From Luteimonas sp. 9C (GTDB taxonomy: Bacteria > Pseudomonadota > Gammaproteobacteria > Xanthomonadales > Xanthomonadaceae): a stretch of DNA of 64,000 nt. The translations under genes were made by a program, and so were the position numbers. Shown in pieces: positions 62,533 to 64,000 of the stretch. The notes under the pieces were generated by a model. That model made no database searches and was not told the DNA's origin. It worked only from the letters and a program-made list of their open reading frames with translations. Position 1 is the first letter of the stretch; every line of letters begins with the position of its first letter. The stretch is from positions 403,101-467,100 of the forward strand of contig NZ_LR733313.1 in assembly GCF_902506295.1 (NCBI RefSeq), read 5' to 3'.

Positions 62533-64000
62533 ATGGGCGATTCCGACACCACCTCGCCGGCCACACCCGCGGCCGACGCGCCGCCGCGCGCGCTGAACGA
62601 CGCGCTCAAGGCGGACATCCGCGCCGCGTACGCGAAGCTGCAGGCGAACACGCCGGGCTTCAGCACGCGCCGTTCGCAGAGCGCGATGATCGGTCTGGTC
62701 TCGCGTGCGCTCGCGACTTCGGGCGGCATCGGCATCGCCGAAGCGCCGACCGGTGTCGGCAAGTCGCTCGCGTATCTGACCGCGGGCGTGCCGATCGCGC
62801 TGGCGACGAAGAAGAAGCTGGTCATCAGCACCGGCACCGTGGCGCTGCAGTCGCAGCTGTTCGAACGGGACATCCCGGCATTCCTCGCCGCGACCGGCCT
62901 CGACGCGCGCGTCGCGCTGGCCAAGGGCCGCACGCGGTATCTGTGCACGCGCAATGCCGCTGAGCTCCATGCCGAGCACAGCCAGGGCACGATGCTGCTC
63001 GAGGGCGCGGGGCCGGACGAAGGCGGCGACTACGAACGCCAGCTCTACGACCGCCCGCTCGCGCCGCATGAAGTCGATGCCGCGCGGCGCCTGCTCGAAG
63101 CGCATGCGGACCGGCAATGGGACGGCGATCTCGACACCTCGCCCGAGCCCGTCTCGCCCGCATTGCGCACACGCATCACCACGCCTGCATCGAGCTGCGC
63201 CGGCCGCCGCTGCAGCTTCGCCCAGCAATGCCCGGTGCTGAGGGTGCGCACCACCGTGCGCGAAGCGCAGATCGTCGTGACCAACCACGCGCTGCTGCTG
63301 TCGTCTTTGGCGATGGGCGATATCGAGAACGGCCAGCCGCTGCTGGCGCCGCCCGGCGACATGCTGCTGGTGCTCGACGAAGGCCACCACGTGGCGAACG
63401 TCGCGATCGACCAGGGCGCGGCGCGCCTGCCGCTGGCCGACATGGCCAAGCGCACCAGCCGCATGCAGATCCTGATCGCCGGCAGCTATCGGCTGGTCGA
63501 CAAGGAGAAGATCGGCACGCTGCTGCCCGGCGAGGCGATCGAACTCGCATCGCGCGTGTCGAAGGGGCTCAAGGCGTTCCAGCTCGACGTCGACCGCGTC
63601 TGGCAACCCGAACCCGGCGACCGCGACCCGATGTGGCGCGCACCGCTGGGTCGCCTGCCCGACGACTGGGCGGATGCGATCGAAGTCCTCGGCGAAGACA
63701 CGCGCGCCCTGTTCAACTGGGTCCACGCCGCGCAGCAGGCCGTCGCGCGCAACAAGCAAGACGACCCGGCGCGCGAGAAGTTGCAGCGCAGCCTCGGCAT
63801 GGCGCTGGAAATGGTCGAGCAGCAGCACGAGCTGTGGGCCGGCTGGCGCCGCGAAGACCGCGAGGGTGCGCCGCCGATGGCGCGCTGGGTCACCGCCACG
63901 CGCGACGGCGATCTCGCCCTGCACTGCTCGCCGGTCTCGGCCGCGCATGTGCTGCGCACACTGTTGTGGAAGGAGATCGACTCGGTCGTGATGACCTCGG
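62533..64000 (+). CDS. dinG: ATP-dependent DNA helicase DinG (5' part)
   Basis: 489 codons are visible; the gene runs off the right edge without a stop. Walker A is APTGVGKSLAY, motif II DEGHH, and STGTVALQSQLFERDIPAF follows motif Ia. Cys in RYLCTRN and in SSCAGRRCSFAQQCPV give the [4Fe-4S] cluster of XPD/DinG helicases. DinG unwinds 5'-to-3' and resolves R-loops and D-loops. The C-terminal helicase motifs lie outside the window. Confidence 0.93.
   Translation, partial: MGDSDTTSPATPAADAPPRALNDALKADIRAAYAKLQANTPGFSTRRSQSAMIGLVSRALATSGGIGIAEAPTGVGKSLAYLTAGVPIALATKKKLVISTGTVALQSQLFERDIPAFLAATGLDARVALAKGRTRYLCTRNAAELHAEHSQGTMLLEGAGPDEGGDYERQLYDRPLAPHEVDAARRLLEAHADRQWDGDLDTSPEPVSPALRTRITTPASSCAGRRCSFAQQCPVLRVRTTVREAQIVVTNHALLLSSLAMGDIENGQPLLAPPGDMLLVLDEGHHVANVAIDQGAARLPLADMAKRTSRMQILIAGSYRLVDKEKIGTLLPGEAIELASRVSKGLKAFQLDVDRVWQPEPGDRDPMWRAPLGRLPDDWADAIEVLGEDTRALFNWVHAAQQAVARNKQDDPAREKLQRSLGMALEMVEQQHELWAGWRREDREGAPPMARWVTATRDGDLALHCSPVSAAHVLRTLLWKEIDSVVMTS

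Noticed and set aside
61495..63948. An 817-codon minus-strand frame opposite dinG and DUF2884
   Set aside because: Antisense to clear helicase motifs and compositionally like other shadow frames.

Overview
The window is a gene-dense, high-GC stretch (about 64 kb, no rRNA or tRNA seen) from a gammaproteobacterial chromosome. Gene content and order point to the Xanthomonadaceae, most likely the Lysobacter/Luteimonas group: leuA-leuC-leuD-leuB followed by ilvD; a Pcm-like methyltransferase gene next to tolC, waaA and a lipid A acyltransferase; a UdgX/radical-SAM pair; and family-typical dispersed palindromic repeats. The genus is an inference from content, not from a marker gene. I see no phage, transposase or CRISPR array. 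The only transferred-looking DNA is small repeat elements.

Layout. 1-5.2 kb: branched-chain amino acid genes (leuA end, leuC, leuD, leuB, ilvD). 5.2-11.6 kb (minus strand): a compact set of seven genes with overlapping or nearly abutting ends: thermostable-hemolysin-family protein, AMP-forming acyl ligase, haem-oxygenase-like diiron protein, short-chain dehydrogenase, exported TPR protein, OmpR-type response regulator and sensor kinase. This is the best candidate for an undescribed system. Three TTA/TAA half-sites at exact 11-bp spacing lie just upstream of its first gene. 11.7-16.9 kb: an RND efflux pump and adaptor, divergent from a TetR regulator, with a perfect 7-bp-arm palindrome between them. 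17-24 kb: envelope genes (Pcm-like methyltransferase, tolC, waaA, LpxL-like acyltransferase, O-antigen-ligase-like protein, GT4 glycosyltransferase).

24-35 kb: mostly single-gene housekeeping and hypothetical units (pirin-like, YceI, nitroreductase, ELM1-like, gph, Na+/H+ antiporter, oligopeptidase A, TspO-like, EF-hand, tandem PepSY). 35-38 kb: a DNA repair-type pair, DUF4130-UdgX and a radical SAM protein, separated by a palindromic repeat. 38-46 kb: an alternative haem-copper oxidase module (CoxM-type subunit II, fused subunit I+III, small membrane protein, DUF2231, CopD/HemJ-like, caa3-type CtaG, ferric-reductase-like flavocytochrome). It is interrupted by an approximately 490-bp imperfect-palindrome element. 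The fused subunit I has Gln where the K-channel Lys is expected and Ser at the D-channel Asn131 site.

46-64 kb: metabolic and stress genes (aldo/keto reductase, bile-acid-symporter-like carrier, EEP hydrolase, a PNPOx-fold protein with a histone-H1-like tail, MFS pump, FMN reductase, DUF72), a large soluble PAS hybrid histidine kinase, a serine hydrolase, a thioredoxin-reductase-like flavoprotein divergent from an Rrf2 regulator, TPR and DUF2884 proteins, and the start of dinG, which runs off the right edge.
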